From Nautilus pompilius (Eukaryota > Mollusca > Cephalopoda > Nautilida > Nautilidae), in contig JACATO010000591.1 of NCBI GenBank assembly GCA_018389105.1, positions 2,714,501-2,778,500 of the forward strand: a DNA stretch of 64,000 bases. The letters are read 5' to 3'. The translations under genes and the position numbers were made by a program. Shown here one piece after another: positions 1 through 12,190 of the stretch (within the stretch, counting starts at the first letter, position 1; each line of letters opens with the position of its first letter). The notes beneath the pieces were generated by a model. That model saw nothing but the letters and a program-made list of their open reading frames with translations, was not told where the DNA came from and ran no database searches.

Positions 1-3000
1 TCCTGTATTTATAAAAACAAGAAATCTGGTATATACTAGCATTGATACACATCTCCATTTTATGACAATTTGAAAGTGTAAACAGATCTGATTTTTTGAA
101 AAAAAAATAGAAGCTCGCCACATGGTTGACAGAGCAACAGTTTATTCAGAGTAAAAAAAACTACCACACTTACCAACCCTTTTCATCAAAAGAGCGCAAA
201 ATATTTCCAGGCTTGATGTCACGGTGTATAAAACCATTATGCCGTAGGTGTTTAATTCCAGAAGCTAGGGGAAAAAAAAATTTTTAAATCAAGTTTTCAA
301 AAACTGACCTAAAGTGTTTTTAATCAGGTTAGTAGTACACGTCTGCTCAAATATGAGAGTAAAACACTCACACATGAAACAAGTTACGCGCAGTCTAACG
401 AATCACCTCCTCGTTAACCTCACAATTATTAAAGTTCTTTGCAATCATATTATTTCCAAAAGATACACAAAAATCTAACCTAACCCTGCCACAGACATGC
501 GGTGTCCACAAACGTAAAAGCAACACGTGCTGGATGATGGCTCTTCAACAGTTCGAGTCCAGTAAGACTGCCTGATTTCTTCTCATCTGTTTCACTAGGC
601 ATGTGCTACCTTTTAACCGGACAAGTTTCTGGTGGGTTCTCTCTGTAAGGCCTCCTGGTGGTGACCACTGGCAGTACAGTGGAGCGGACCCGACTCACGC
701 AAGACTCACCCTTCTCACATTCCCAAGTAGCTTTCTAGTTGCCCACACATCTGTACTACTCCAACTGTGACTTCACTTATCTTGTGGTGTGTCAGATTAT
801 AATCCAAACTTCTCGTACCTTTGTTTGCCGACAAATGAACAGATTAATCTCTATCTAAACATCCAGTCTTTACTAATTTTTAATGAGTTAATACGTTCTC
901 CCTGCAGCTGCATCAGCCAAAATCAAAGGAGAAAATTACTACAAATTTTTAAAAAAGAAAGAAAAAAGACAACAGCGTCAGATAACAATAGATTTGGTTG
1001 TTTGTTTTTTTTTTGCATACTAATTAACCTTATCAGCTTAAGTTTGGCTAAATATGCAATTCTTGAGATTTACTTTATATTACCACGTGTGTTTGGTTAT
1101 TTACAATCTCAGCCACGTGGAGACATCACTACAGTTTAAAGTCACTATCATAATAACTCTTTAATAACAACAACAAGTAAATGATGTTGGCAGTGTTACT
1201 GATCAGTGTTAGTTGTGCGTGTGTGTGTTTAATCTTTATAAAATGCGAACTAAAACTGACATCGTTCAAGAGAAGACAGTGAAAGCTCCACTCACATAAG
1301 TGATGCAAGAGAAGTAAGAATTCCCCGTCTCTGAGGCCAGTGAAATTTTCTGGTTCATTTAATACCTTCTGCAAACTTCCTCCAACACAAAATTCTGTGA
1401 CAACAACTTGCTTTCTAGATAACAACTGCAAAGAAAAGAACTATCCAGGATTACATGAAATCCAAGGAAAGAAAGAGTCTCGTGTAGTCACTTACACAAG
1501 TGAACACCACCAGGGTCAATAAGGTTAGAATGAACTCAATGCAACTAAAAATAACTTTTAAAGTTAGTAATAATTTTTGACAGCATAAAATACTAAGGTT
1601 GTTTGTATATGAAGTATAGATTATGAAGACTAAGTAATGGGACATTTTTCACACTGAAAAAAAAATTGTTTGTTCATAAAACTACAGAGTAAAATGACAT
1701 TTTCACCTATGTGAAAAATGAGAATGACAAATTCAGGCAATAAAAATAGGTCAGGTGTATAACCTGTTGCAGATTACAAAAGGTATGACATTTAGCAGAT
1801 GGCCTGACATTCCTTAAGGACAGTTACGATTTGCTAATAACCTGGAATCTCGTTGCTGCTCTTAATTTTTTTTTTAAGATGCAATAATTAGAATCAAGTA
1901 GCTATGTCCCTAATTGCTGATCTACAGACTGTATGCTGGTTCAGCTATCTGAAATACTCACATCCTGCTCCACCGAAATAAACTTCACCACATTAGGGTG
2001 GCTCAATTTTCTGAGAGCATCCAGTTCCCTGTGAAAAGCTTCTTGCACATGACTGTCAAAGATGATGTTCAGAATCTTCAAGGCTCTCACCTCACCAGAG
2101 TTCTGGTAAAAAATAAATAAGCATCATCACATCAACTACTAAAGGGGGGAACTGTGGAGTACCAATAATAATCCCTATAGTATTTAAGTGTTAAAAGAAA
2201 AAAGTTGAGTGTCAGTTGGAGCATTTCCCATCACATGATCGATAGTATCAAAGTGGATGAGCCCATATTTTGGTGATCTTTCCCTGCTATTGTTTAATTT
2301 CAGGGATATTTTTCAGTAGGTGCTTTATTCCTTTTTAGTGAAAGACGGCTTTGAACTTGCTACCTGTGTTAAAATTCTAATATACTTTTGTTACTAACAT
2401 ATTCAACCAGTATACCAGCAAGAAATCTTTTACTTCTTGATATATTTAAACCTTCCCTTTAAATAAAATAGATACCCAAATTTTATTAACCTAAACACTG
2501 GATGTATGTACTTGGTAAGGTTCCATCGCCGCAGACTGCTCCTTTCACTTTTATTCTTAAGACTGAACCCTGATAACATTGGCGACAAGCAACGATCAGT
2601 GAAACGCAGGTTTACTAATTAGTTCAGTTACTACTGAAAAGGTGATGGTGGTCTCTGAACCTACCTTGCTCTTTCTGTAAAGAACATGTCATCAAGAACT
2701 TTCTGTCACCTTAAGCTTTAATATAAACTATATGCAGAACCTATCAATCTCATCATTGTAATTGTAAACAACAATTGTTTGGCAAACTAGAATGCGGATC
2801 CCAGATAGACAAGCTGGGTCTATGGTAGACCCATGCGACAATGCTCCTTACCAGCCTGACAGTTTGTATCATGCTTTTACCTACTGCTTGTTCATGTACA
2901 CTGAGTAAATAAACACCAGCTAAATCAAAGAAAATGACTGCTCCCTACTACTTCAGTCAGTTATTGCTGAAAAATGTTGATGATGATGCAGAAAGTGCTT

Positions 3001-4817
3001 TTAACTTTAAAAGCATCTAGGTTTACATTAATTGATAAATTACAAATTTTAAAAAAATCAATAACACAGGTTCTGTCTATCAACAAAGAATTGAAGCAGA
3101 TGAGTAAATATCTGCATATTTTTTATTTCTAATTATGAAGGAATATGACAAGATGGAACGTACTGATTGATACTCCCTTTTCCCCTCCCTATGTGCTTGT
3201 GATGCTGAATTATTGATTTAAAATATGAAAGAAGTTATGGATTTTATTTGACAAATTCAAGAAAAACTAATCCGATTTAACAAAAAAAAATATCGTTCTG
3301 ATTAAGAGAGGGGAGCTAAAATAAAAACTACATTTTTACAAAAAAAATTTAAAAAGTGAACTCAGTATAAAACATCTTATTTTACTACTAAAACATGTCA
3401 AAAGTTTTGAAAAAATAAATTCTTTGTAATTGATGCAAGCAGTATCTGAGGTCACTAATGGTGCATCTAGGTGCTAGGTTACAAGTAGAAAAAAATATTT
3501 AAAGTCAACACTTGGTAAGATTTACCATTTTTTCTAAGATGTGGATAAATCTGTTTGTCAGATCATTTTAAGTTGAATTTTAAAGTGCTCAACTCTTAGC
3601 CCTAAAGGACTGGCAGCAGTCCCTCTCCTGTCAGGCTTGTTAGGTTGAGTGCTGAGGTTTTACTATTATCTCTTTCTCTTAAGTTTACACTACCTGTTGA
3701 AGGTAAAATGTAAGTATGTGACTGTTGTTCAAATCTGAGAATCTCAACAAGATGGGCATTTTAGAAGACACTGTTAGAAAGTATAAACAGGCAGTACAGC
3801 TTTAAGTTGGGCATACATTTCCATGCTTTAGAATATATATGGCATCAGTTAGAAAACAGACTAAAATTTTTTTTAATGGGCAGGAGTCTGAAATGAGTTT
3901 TCATCACTGGCCCAGTGGTTGGCCTACTAGTTTCACTGCCAAGGCTGAGTGTTCCTGCATTTGATCCCAGATCAAAGTTGGCTCGATTTGGTGTACCCTC
4001 CATGACATGGTTTCTTCTAACTCTCCCCACAAGCAGTTGAGAGTTTCCTCCCACATCTGAAGTGTAAAGAGTTCTAGTAGGGATTTCCCTATTAAAGTCA
4101 GCAGTGCCAAACTTGTAGCACAGGACGACATTCACTCGAGTGTTGCCCGACTGTGAAAAAAATACCTGCTGTGGAGTGGTGGCTATAGGACATCTCAGTG
4201 CTGGTAGAATGTGTCTAATAAGGACACCTGTCACTTCTACAGTCACAGTAATACTTGCAAAAGAAAGGACTGTAATTCTATTTAGTAGCACTGCGTTGTG
4301 AAATCTGCTCTTAAATGCCATTGAGTTTCATACACCACGCGCGCTACCAGCGTGAACTCTGTTGGGAGGGGAGACAGGTAAATGAAATAAAACGAGGAGA
4401 CTGGAGGGAACACAGGGAAACCGGGTACGCGAAATCATTATGAACTGCCGGTCCTTCTCTGACAAACCAGTGGCAGCCCCCCCCTACCAGCAACCAGGAA
4501 GACAGACTATGTATGGCCTAGGAGTGAAAACAGGTGCCAACTCGTCTACGCCTCTGACAGTAGGTTTGCTTGGAGCAGACAGGGGCGGCGGATACAGGAT
4601 TCAGGAGCTGGTTGTCACGGGTAACGCGAGGATCGTACCGAATTGTGGGTGCGGGGCCCAGTTACTCATAAAAAACAACAAGGGGAGGGGAGAGAGACTG
4701 ACGACGAATAGACAGACCCACCTTGCAGATTCCTTTGAACACCTCACAGGTAGCACCCCGGGCCAGGAAGTCCTCGGAAGTGTAGATGTGGCTCGTTGTC
4801 GCCCGTACCCGAGACAT
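1..4817 (-). CDS. TBK1: TBK1/IKK-epsilon-like Ser/Thr kinase, 5' part (4 exons, partial)
   Basis: Four exons (4722-4817, 1962-2102, 1296-1425, 174-264) join with matching phases (0, 0, 1) into about 152 residues of an IKK-related kinase N-terminus. Visible are a glycine loop (residues about 19-29, ARGATCEVFKG), the ATP-binding lysine near residue 41 (ALKIL), the helix-C glutamate (HRELDALRKL) and the catalytic loop IHRDIKPGNI with Asp near 138. The PGN form of the loop is typical of TBK1/IKK-epsilon; IKK-alpha/beta have PEN. Family members are about 700 residues and phosphorylate interferon regulatory and autophagy adaptor proteins in the cytoplasm. The rest of the kinase, the ubiquitin-like domain and the coiled coils would lie left of the window. 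All introns have GT/AG ends. Whether the gene equals vertebrate TBK1 or IKBKE is undecided; invertebrates often have one ancestral gene. Confidence 0.88.
174..264 (-). CDS. TBK1: TBK1-like coding exon 4 (catalytic loop)
   Basis: 91 bases, acceptor CCCCTAG, donor GTAAGT (phase 2). Encodes SGIKHLRHNGFIHRDIKPGN and the start of the next strand. The spacing between the exon 3 helix and HRD equals that of TBK1. The next exon (DFG motif) is outside the window. Confidence 0.88.
265..1295 (-). other. TBK1-like intron 3
   Basis: About 1 kb of AT-rich intron. A short plus-strand open frame at 789-1139 has no recognisable domain. Nothing else identified. Confidence 0.6.
1296..1425 (-). CDS. TBK1: TBK1-like coding exon 3
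   Basis: 43 codons plus one base, acceptor TTTGCAG, donor GTGAGT (phase 1). It encodes the hinge region VVVTEFCVGGSL and the following helix, matching the MEFCPCGSL type hinge of TBK1. Reading past the donor gives unrelated sequence, which places the exon end. Confidence 0.87.
1426..1961 (-). other. TBK1-like intron 2
   Basis: About 0.5 kb of AT-rich intron with no recognisable element. Confidence 0.6.
1962..2102 (-). CDS. TBK1: TBK1-like coding exon 2
   Basis: 47 codons, acceptor TTTACCAG, donor GTGAGT. It carries the ATP-anchoring lysine (RALKIL) and helix C with its conserved Glu (RELDAL), followed by LSHPNVVKF, the usual beta-4 approach of kinases. No stop codon and phase 0 at both ends. 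Confidence 0.87.
2103..4721 (-). other. TBK1-like intron 1
   Basis: About 2.6 kb. It contains a tRNA-derived SINE (about 3900-4140) and becomes GC-richer toward exon 1. No coding exon is seen in the rest. The long open frames at 3845-4321 fall mostly inside the SINE and are not genes. Confidence 0.6.
3900..4140 (+). repeat. tRNA-derived SINE
   Basis: An A-box match TGGCCCAGTGG at 3908-3918 is followed 40 bases later by a degenerate B box CATTTGATCCC at 3958-3968, the spacing of an RNA polymerase III internal promoter in a tRNA-like head. The downstream body (to roughly 4140) looks like a SINE tail. It is not a functional tRNA because no cloverleaf acceptor stem is evident. The right boundary is approximate. 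Confidence 0.55.
4722..4817 (-). CDS. TBK1: TBK1-like coding exon 1 (start codon)
   Basis: The ATG is at 4817-4815. The exon encodes 32 residues including most of the glycine-rich loop and ends in phase 0 at an AAG|GTGGGT donor. The length from Met to the glycine loop is close to that of known TBK1 proteins, which supports this start. It lies inside the GC-rich promoter island. Confidence 0.85.
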
Positions 4818-6100
4818 AAGCCTTCTCTCCTACCACCGCAGGTACTCTGCTCATATCCTGGGTACCCGCCGAGATGAGTGCCCGTCACGTGAGCAGCAAG
4901 ATCTCGCCGGAGGTCGCGCGAGAGTGTTCTACGTCGGAGGCTCTGGCTGCTGAATCCGTAAAGATGACCAACGGTTCTGATTCAGATAAAAATAACGAAT
5001 AGTTTTAAGGGAATCTTATGATCTCTAAGGGTGCGGCTTCGTTCTGAGCCACGTGCTGGTTTGATTTAATTTCTCAAGTTTAGAAGTAGTCCCCTCCCCC
5101 CCGATTGGTCTGTTTTCCCTGTAACACCTGTCCCGTTCAGGTGACATCGTTTCGGCCCCCCCCCACAGCTGTCTACACCTTTCTTTACTGTGAAAAGTAA
5201 AACCAATCTCTTCTATAATAGCAACAGCGACATTAAAAAAAAAAAAAACAGAAGGAAGATGAAGATAAGAGATAGGGTTTGTCGACAGGGGGCCCGGGTC
5301 TCCCAGCGGTGACTTATATGACAGGTGCGAGCGAGCAGTTCTTTCTGCCCCGACTCATAGCAGTGGCTAAAGGTTTCGAAATCTACAGAGCACCTGCGGA
5401 TGCGCCTGGGTATCGGGAAATTTAAAACCGATCAGAGTTAGCCTGGGTAGGTACTCAGAAAAGCATTTATCCGATAACTTTTCTGAAAGAAAATGTGTAT
5501 ACTTATAATTTAACATTAATGGAGATCGAACTAAGGTAACTGATCAAGCAGGTGACCTACCACCTCCACCTGTACAGCGAGTGACGGGTCCGCGCGTTAT
5601 ACCAGAAATACGAACCTCCAGCTGAAGATTTTTCTCCGAGTAAAGAAAACAGTCTTACTGATGGGTTCCTGGGACTCTTTCGGTGTTCAGTAATACCTGG
5701 ATAGCTTTCTATCTAAGGAGAACCTTGAGTAATGGAAGTGGCCGAGCTTTCCCCACAGCTCACACAACTGTGTTAATGGTCATAACGAGTCCTTTAAAAA
5801 ACAGGAACCGGTCGCTTACCAAAGACCGTCGGAACCACCTACGATTAATCTGATGGTCTGACTTATTCCAGGAGTCTTAAAACTCCAAGTCATGGCATGT
5901 GATGTAACATCTATTTCTCCGCGCTTCAGCGGACGACTATCTGCATCGTGATAATGGAAACTAGAAACCAGGAAGCGATTACGTAATTCCATCCTCTCAT
6001 AAGGCTGAGTAACAACAGTAGGTCTAAATACCAAATCCCAGAAAATTTGAAGAATTACAGCGTTACCTCCCCTTAATTCTTAGCCGTAGAACCACAAACT
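4818..6100 (-). promoter_or_regulatory. GC-richer promoter region of the TBK1-like gene
   Basis: Directly upstream of the kinase start codon the base composition changes from AT-rich to GC-richer with many CpG (for example near 4330-4350, 4870-4930 and 5570-5600). An ATTGG at 5104-5108 reads as CCAAT in the gene's orientation, about 290 bases upstream of the ATG. No TATA box was placed with confidence. The transcription start is inferred to lie in this region. Confidence 0.55.
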
Positions 6101-8038
6101 TTTGGTTCCACTATCTCGCTACTACTAGTCTCAGGGTACTAGTGATCATAGTTACAACTCAGCTAATATTCCAGCACGGTTTGACATCAGAAAAAAACAA
6201 CAAACAAACAAATTCATTGTAGCAGAATTGTTAATGTGCGAAATAAACTACCAACAAGTGCGGCTTATACTAAGAATATCGATGGGAACACCACTGCGAC
6301 CGGAGACACCGTTTTATCAGAGAAATCACCAACATCCACGATGTTGGGGAAACAATTCATAAAATAACAATAAAAGTGTTATACTGAATTACATACAGCC
6401 AACCCTACGACACACCATTGTTATACCGAATAGTGTTGTTATTAGCAGTAGTAGTAACAGCGATAAATCGTATCTAGTTATGCTGAAATGTTTTTATCTT
6501 AAAACCGAACTGTTTAGTATGGTAGTAATCTGACATGACTATTTCAAAATATCCTCTGAAAAAAGCAGCTGAAAGTACAAACCGAAAACAGTGCCCTCTG
6601 TAAAGTGAGTTCATTCACATTTTTATTTAAAATGTAATATAAATTTTATACTTTAGAATTCCAGACAATAAAAATAGTGCATTACAAATAACATAAATGT
6701 TTAAGATCTGCAAAATTCTTTCACAGTATATACTGGAACAATTAAAAAGATTTAAATAATAAATAAAACTGATAAAGCAGCGACTAAAAATTGGTAAGAG
6801 AAAATAATAGAGCCGTTATTTGTTTGTAATGTTATAGAACTAAATGTGTTCTGCCAATGGATCTTTCTCAGAAAGAAAACCAAGATGGTGCAAATGGCAC
6901 ATTCAGCATTCATAAATGTTACAATGACAAAAATCTCATTAAAATCTCTGAATTAAAAAAAAAAAATTAAAGAAAAAGCAAACTGTGTCAAAACTGTCAC
7001 ACCTGCATAGTACAGCTCTTTAAGTGGTTTATGTCTCTGTGCCAGGCAAACTGAAAGTAATGGAGATGCTTCAGTAATTAACAGATTTTAAGGAATGGAT
7101 GAAGGAATGTTGTCTCAAATTACAGTGCAAATGCAGTGTTAAAAAAATTTTAATATTTGTTACATTTTGTACATTATGTTCCAACAATTGTTGAAGCAGA
7201 TGTCAGGCAGTAAATGTAATCCCACCTACCGATAATTCATACGTCATCGTTGCTACATCTTCAACTAACAGATTGAAAGTGTGGCTGATAAGAACCCATT
7301 TATCTTACCATTATCACCAGTAATGATCAAAACTCTCGATAAAGTTAATAAGGTTTAGTGAATGGTCTCCCTTTTAATAGTGAGGGAGCCAGTATTTGTA
7401 AAGTTTTCATGTAGTTAGGTGACTTATAATGTAACAAGTGGACAGAATAAACATGTCTAGTTGTTGACTATAAGATACAAAAAATGTTAATAAGATTTTG
7501 TTCATTTTTTTACTTAGATTTTTATTTCTGTTAAAAAATCAGAGCACAACCCAACAAGGAAAACATCACAGCATTTTCTTAGTTACCAAAATTGTATTAA
7601 GTAATATTTTTTTGAAAGCTTATCTCAGCCACATCTGCAGGTAGATAATGATATTTACTTAAATCTAGAAGGTAGAAGTCATCATGGTTTACAAATGCCT
7701 CCCATAAAAATAATAACTATGAATTATTGCTTTTTTTTTCTAATTTATTCCTCAGTTACTATTAACAGATATAAAATTAATTCCAATGCCAAGTAGTTTC
7801 ATAATTATGTCTAGCAGTTTGTATGTAGCTCCTATAGTATTACATAGCATGCCTTCCATAAACAGTTCATGTGGAAAAAATAACAACATCTTCAAGAATT
7901 CTACACCACAAAATACTACAAGCCCTAGTACTTTTATAGGTATTTCATTTGTCTTAAAAATAATAAATAATACATTAAATACAATTTGATTAAGATACAT
8001 TTTGGGTCAAAAAAGATGAATACTAAAAACAACATATG

Positions 8039-8040
<2 letters not shown>

Positions 8041-8087
<47 letters not shown>
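8041..8087. repeat. Compound microsatellite (TC)n(AC)n
   Basis: A run of TC dinucleotides passes directly into a run of AC dinucleotides. Confidence 0.95.
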
Positions 8088-8091
<4 letters not shown>

Positions 8092-9488
8092 AGACTAAAT
8101 ATAAATATTTTGGCAAAAATAAGTTCATTAAAAATTTTGGAATGTCCTATCAAAATAAAAAAGTATAACTTCTCATATTTTCAGCCCACACTAATGCAGG
8201 AGCATTATAGAGTGGATTACAATCTGTTAGGATGGAAAAACAAAATTGATATTTGCCAAAGGACATCTCACTTCTGTTGGGTACACTGCCATTTAAAAGA
8301 CACATTTTATACCATTGTACCCAAAGAAGCATGTAGCAGTTCAGTGCTCACACTCTTCAGGACAAGGATGCTATGCACATATCTCACATTTCATGCTAAA
8401 CAATTTGGAAGGAAGGAAAACCAAGGCATTCCACTTATTCCCCAAGTACCATAAAGCCCCAGTAGGAATTGACTGCTGAAAGCAAGCCATCCATTTCCCA
8501 CCATTACAATACAAGTATAGGGAAGACTGGACCAAGCCACACCACAGTAGCTTGTTGGATCAGTGCCAAAAAGGCTTTTTTACAGTGTTGTGATGTGCTG
8601 TGGTTGACAAAAGAGCTTGATCCAGTCCAATGTATACAAAGAAGCTTCAAAGTCCAGAGCATTTCTGGGAGGTATAATAATAGGAGTCACAGTCCACACC
8701 TGGTATTACCATTGATCAAAAACTCTGGTATGAACTGCTGCTAACTCTAACCTGTCACCTTAAGGTTTTACTTTTGGAAAAATATGTCACATTACCTATT
8801 CAATTTTCACAAAACAAAATCCCCCCCCAAGTTATCCCATGTCAACTATTGGAAATATGCTGTGTATAGTGTTAAAATTATTACTGGAGGTTAAAGAGCA
8901 TCAACAACTGTGTGTGTGAGCGCTTTAAAATACTTTATAGAAGAATTTACAGAAGGCAGGCACCACCCTAATGAGCATGTGGATATCTGCCTATGAAATT
9001 AAAGTGGAGCTGAAAACAGACATTCAAAGTGCATGGTCATAAAGTAGCTCCAACTAAGGATATAAAAATTATAACCTGCATTCTCAAATAATTTTAAAGG
9101 ATTTTATGGATTAAAAAATACTAGTAATTCCTTGTTTAATTAAAGTAATTTAGTTTTAATTTAGCAGTGGCAAAGAGACAGGAAGCCATCATGGCTTACG
9201 CAAAGACTTCCAGGAAAAAGAAATGGCCATCAATGCAATTTTTAAATTGCTTAATACCTAAAGCCAAAAACAACTTACTTTAAAAAGATTATAAATGTAT
9301 TTTACTGATATTGGGAGTTTCAATTTAAATTTACCAGTGCCAGCAGTGAGAAAATGGAACTAATATTTTGATGATATAATGCAATGGTCACTATTTGCAA
9401 ACTGCTTGAGATATAAACTGTGCAAATGTAAAACTCTTACATAACTTTTCTATTGCATAAGGGAGACCATTGGAACTAGTTATTAAAA

Positions 9489-9588
9489 CACCAGTAATTC
9501 CTAATTAAATGTATAGATGAGCTATAATTGGCAAAGCACATGACATCAATTATAGTTCTTCCACACACTTAATTAAGAATTACTGGTG
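9489..9588. mobile_element. Foldback MITE-like element
   Basis: The left arm (9489-9508) and right arm (9569-9588) are inverted copies of each other with one mismatch in 20 bases, beginning CACCAGTAATTC. The interior also pairs: GCTATAATTG near 9521 against CAATTATAG near 9547. The whole 100 bp can fold on itself. A partial relative of the arm (CTAGTAATTCC) occurs near 9121. No coding capacity. Target duplication not resolved. Confidence 0.6.
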
Positions 9589-11353
9589 CTCTGACAATGT
9601 AACCCTATAACAATTAGCTCCAATTCCCCCCTACTGCACTAGAAAGTCACAGATTACCTGAAATAACTCAGCCAACTACTGAAATATATTTTAATAATTC
9701 AAATGTATGGATACACACACACACAAATACTTTATATATATGTAAATAGGCAACCCCCTTGAGATTTAAATAAGCCATTCTAGCACATGATTGCAAGCTA
9801 TATAAATAGGTAAATGCCAGAGGAAGCCTCAGTCTGCAGTCAGCTATGCCACAAATTGAAGTTCACAGGAACTGTTATAGACTTAGAAAGAGGGGCGTAT
9901 AGGCTACAGGATGCTGGTAGAAGTCAGTGGAAAATATTTCCAAATCACTGGGTATTCCCACTGGTGATTGCCCAGTTTACAAAAAAGCCACAACACAACC
10001 ATCCATGTGACTTGGACGCCCAAAGCCAGCAGAGCAGAAACTTTGTGATGTAACAGAGTGTAAAAACCACTCTGACAACTAGCTGTAAATATGGCAGAAT
10101 ACATGCAGGTGTCCATGAAAACCAAGAAACATTATTTTCACATAATACTGTTCAATGGAAGAGTGGCAAAATGCAAACCACTTCTCCTCATCCTATGCAA
10201 GTCAAATGTCAATTGCAATTAACAACAACGATGCTACCCTGTAGCTTTTGGAACACTGACATTTTTTTCAGCAAGACAGTGATCATGTGGCTGTGGTGCT
10301 ACTTTCCTGCAAAAGAATTTTCATTAAATCATCCTCAAACCATAACTGATAAAATATGCCAACCTGCTCACCATGTGGTGGAATGCAATTGGGCTACTGG
10401 ACAGTCATAGCTGGTGATCTACAAAGAAGCTATAACTTTCCCCTATACATCAACATTCTTTGAGAGGACTAAGAATAGTATTGTTTATAGAAAATAGTGC
10501 CCCAGTTCACACTGCCAACACAAGATAAAGATTGAAAGAGTCAAAGTTCACAGCTCTGCAATTGCCCAACTAGTCACCAGGTATGAACTCAAATGAGCAT
10601 GTGTGGATTATCTTCAAGTGATCCCTATGAAAGTGTCCCTGCAAACCCACTTCCTGAGACACAAGCAGGTGATCTTACAAATCTTACAAATTTAGGTATC
10701 TGTTTACTTACATGAAGTCTGTATTTTAAAGATTTTATATTTAGGGAAGTCATTTATAATTGCAGCCTTTGTTAAATCTGTAAGCTGGTAGTAGGAAAAA
10801 TCGCCAGAACAATTGCTAATGAGATCTTCCAACAGATTTGATTAAACAAATCTACAATTTTTGACATCAGACAGATACTATAAGTTTACACAGGTTCCAC
10901 AGTACAGACAAGTTCCCACAGGACACCAAACATCTTTTACCTGAGTCCCTGAAACCAGCCACAGCCAAAATTATCCAAGTCCTTACAAAGATGTCTGATA
11001 CCAGCAGAATATATAATGCTCTTGACTTAAGAAAGAGAAACAAAAATGACAATACAGTAATTGCAAAAAAATAAATAAATAAAAGCCTGTTTCACTTTTT
11101 CATTAGATTCTGTTCAATTTATTTAAGGTTTAATTTCTTATATTTTGATTATTCTAAATAATCATTATTAATTATCATAAATATTGTAATTAATAATATG
11201 CCTTTGTCTATCTGCTATTCTGCAGTATGTTTAATTAATGTTTGATTGTCTGATTTTTGTATTAAAAACAAATAAAAAATCTATTATTATTTTAATTTTG
11301 TAATGCTTTTGTTTATCAAATGTATTTCATTAATTTAATATGCATACTTGTGC

Positions 11354-11374
11354 GCGCACACACACACACACACA
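11354..11374. repeat. CA microsatellite
   Basis: CG/CA alternation passing into about eight CA units. Confidence 0.9.
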
Positions 11375-11386
11375 ATTAATTATTCC

Positions 11387-11396
11387 TTTATTTATT
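11387..11396 (-). promoter_or_regulatory. Polyadenylation signal of the TTC41-like gene
   Basis: Two overlapping AATAAA hexamers on the minus strand, about 95 bases after the stop codon. This is the first such signal after the stop. Confidence 0.55.
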
Positions 11397-11486
11397 TAAA
11401 TACCATTAATGTCATCTTTGTTTGATGTTTGCTATCTTTTTTCCCTAACTCGTAAAGACTAGTCAAATTCCGCTGAAGTAATGTTT

Positions 11487-12190
11487 TTACACAATTTCTA
11501 AATTATTTTTTCCATCCTCTTTAGCCTGCAGCACTAGATCTACAGCATAATTCTGTTTGTTAGAAATAAGAGAATGACTTTTCATGGAAGACCATGCTGA
11601 TGCACTGACATTTCTGTTTTTGTCCCACGCAATCCGTGGAAAACCTGTGTATGGCCTCCTTTTGGCACTGGGTGAGATATGAAGAAGGCTGAGAATAGTG
11701 CTGTTTGGTCCATGCACTGACCTTGTCATGCATGAGTGGATCTCATGAGAGCCAGGCACATGGCAGTTGTTCAAGTGAATGTATGGTCTGCGATGAGAGA
11801 ATGGGATGTGCAGTTTTGGTGGTGGCTGGGGGCTACTGCAGTGAGACGAAAACCTACTTGACTGCTCAGTATAGTTTGGGCCAGCTTCTGTATGTTCAAG
11901 CAAAGGAACAGGTTTGGTCACATGACTGTTATCCTTCACAGTTCCAGACATTTCCTGCTTGTCTTCCTCTTTTGCAATGTCTGGAGTTGGATAATTCACA
12001 AAATCCAGCTTATAAGAGATCTTTGGCTGGTGCTCTGCTGAACCTGACTTTTCCAATGGTGTCCTTATGTAGTAGACCTGCTGTGGTAGTCTAGGTGTTC
12101 CCATACACTTCTCCAACTTTTTGTGTTTATGCAATCCAATCAGCCCATGGTAACACCGACTGATTTCTTGTGTAAAATCATGCTGCATTC
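11487..12190 (-). CDS. TTC41: TTC41-like last coding exon (tail and stop)
   Basis: Acceptor GTTAACAG, then 233 codons and the stop. Low-complexity, proline- and serine-rich tail ending with repeats of short motifs such as RRPYIHL and RRPYTGFPRIAWD. Consistent with the basic tail of TTC41 after the TPRs. The antisense open frame 11705-12094 is a shadow. Confidence 0.8.

Larger units (their letters stand above)
6101..11386. other. Intergenic region between TTC41-like 3' end and TBK1-like 5' end
   Basis: AT-rich spacer. It contains a TC/AC microsatellite (8041-8087), a foldback MITE (9489-9588), a CA microsatellite (11354-11374) and a dispersed-repeat copy near 9176. Open frames at 8110-8744 and 9814-10410 are interrupted, resemble no domain I can name with confidence, and may be old transposon debris. 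Confidence 0.5.

Noticed and set aside
3845-4321. Minus-strand 158-codon frame
   Set aside because: Most of it reads through the SINE antisense; no conserved domain.
4440-4888. Plus-strand frame 4440-4877 and minus-strand frame 4601-4888
   Set aside because: They overlap the true TBK1-like exon 1 in the wrong strand or frame and lie in GC-rich DNA where open frames occur by chance.
8110-8744. Two adjacent plus-strand frames as a possible gene
   Set aside because: No splice-site or domain support; could be old transposon debris, but no motif was strong enough to name.
9814-10410. Possible Tc1-like transposase remnant (a QQDSDH string near 10270)
   Set aside because: The string resembles the Tc1 QQDN..H motif, but neighbouring motifs and termini are missing; too weak to list.
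11705-12094. Plus-strand 129-codon frame
   Set aside because: Antisense shadow of the last TTC41-like exon.
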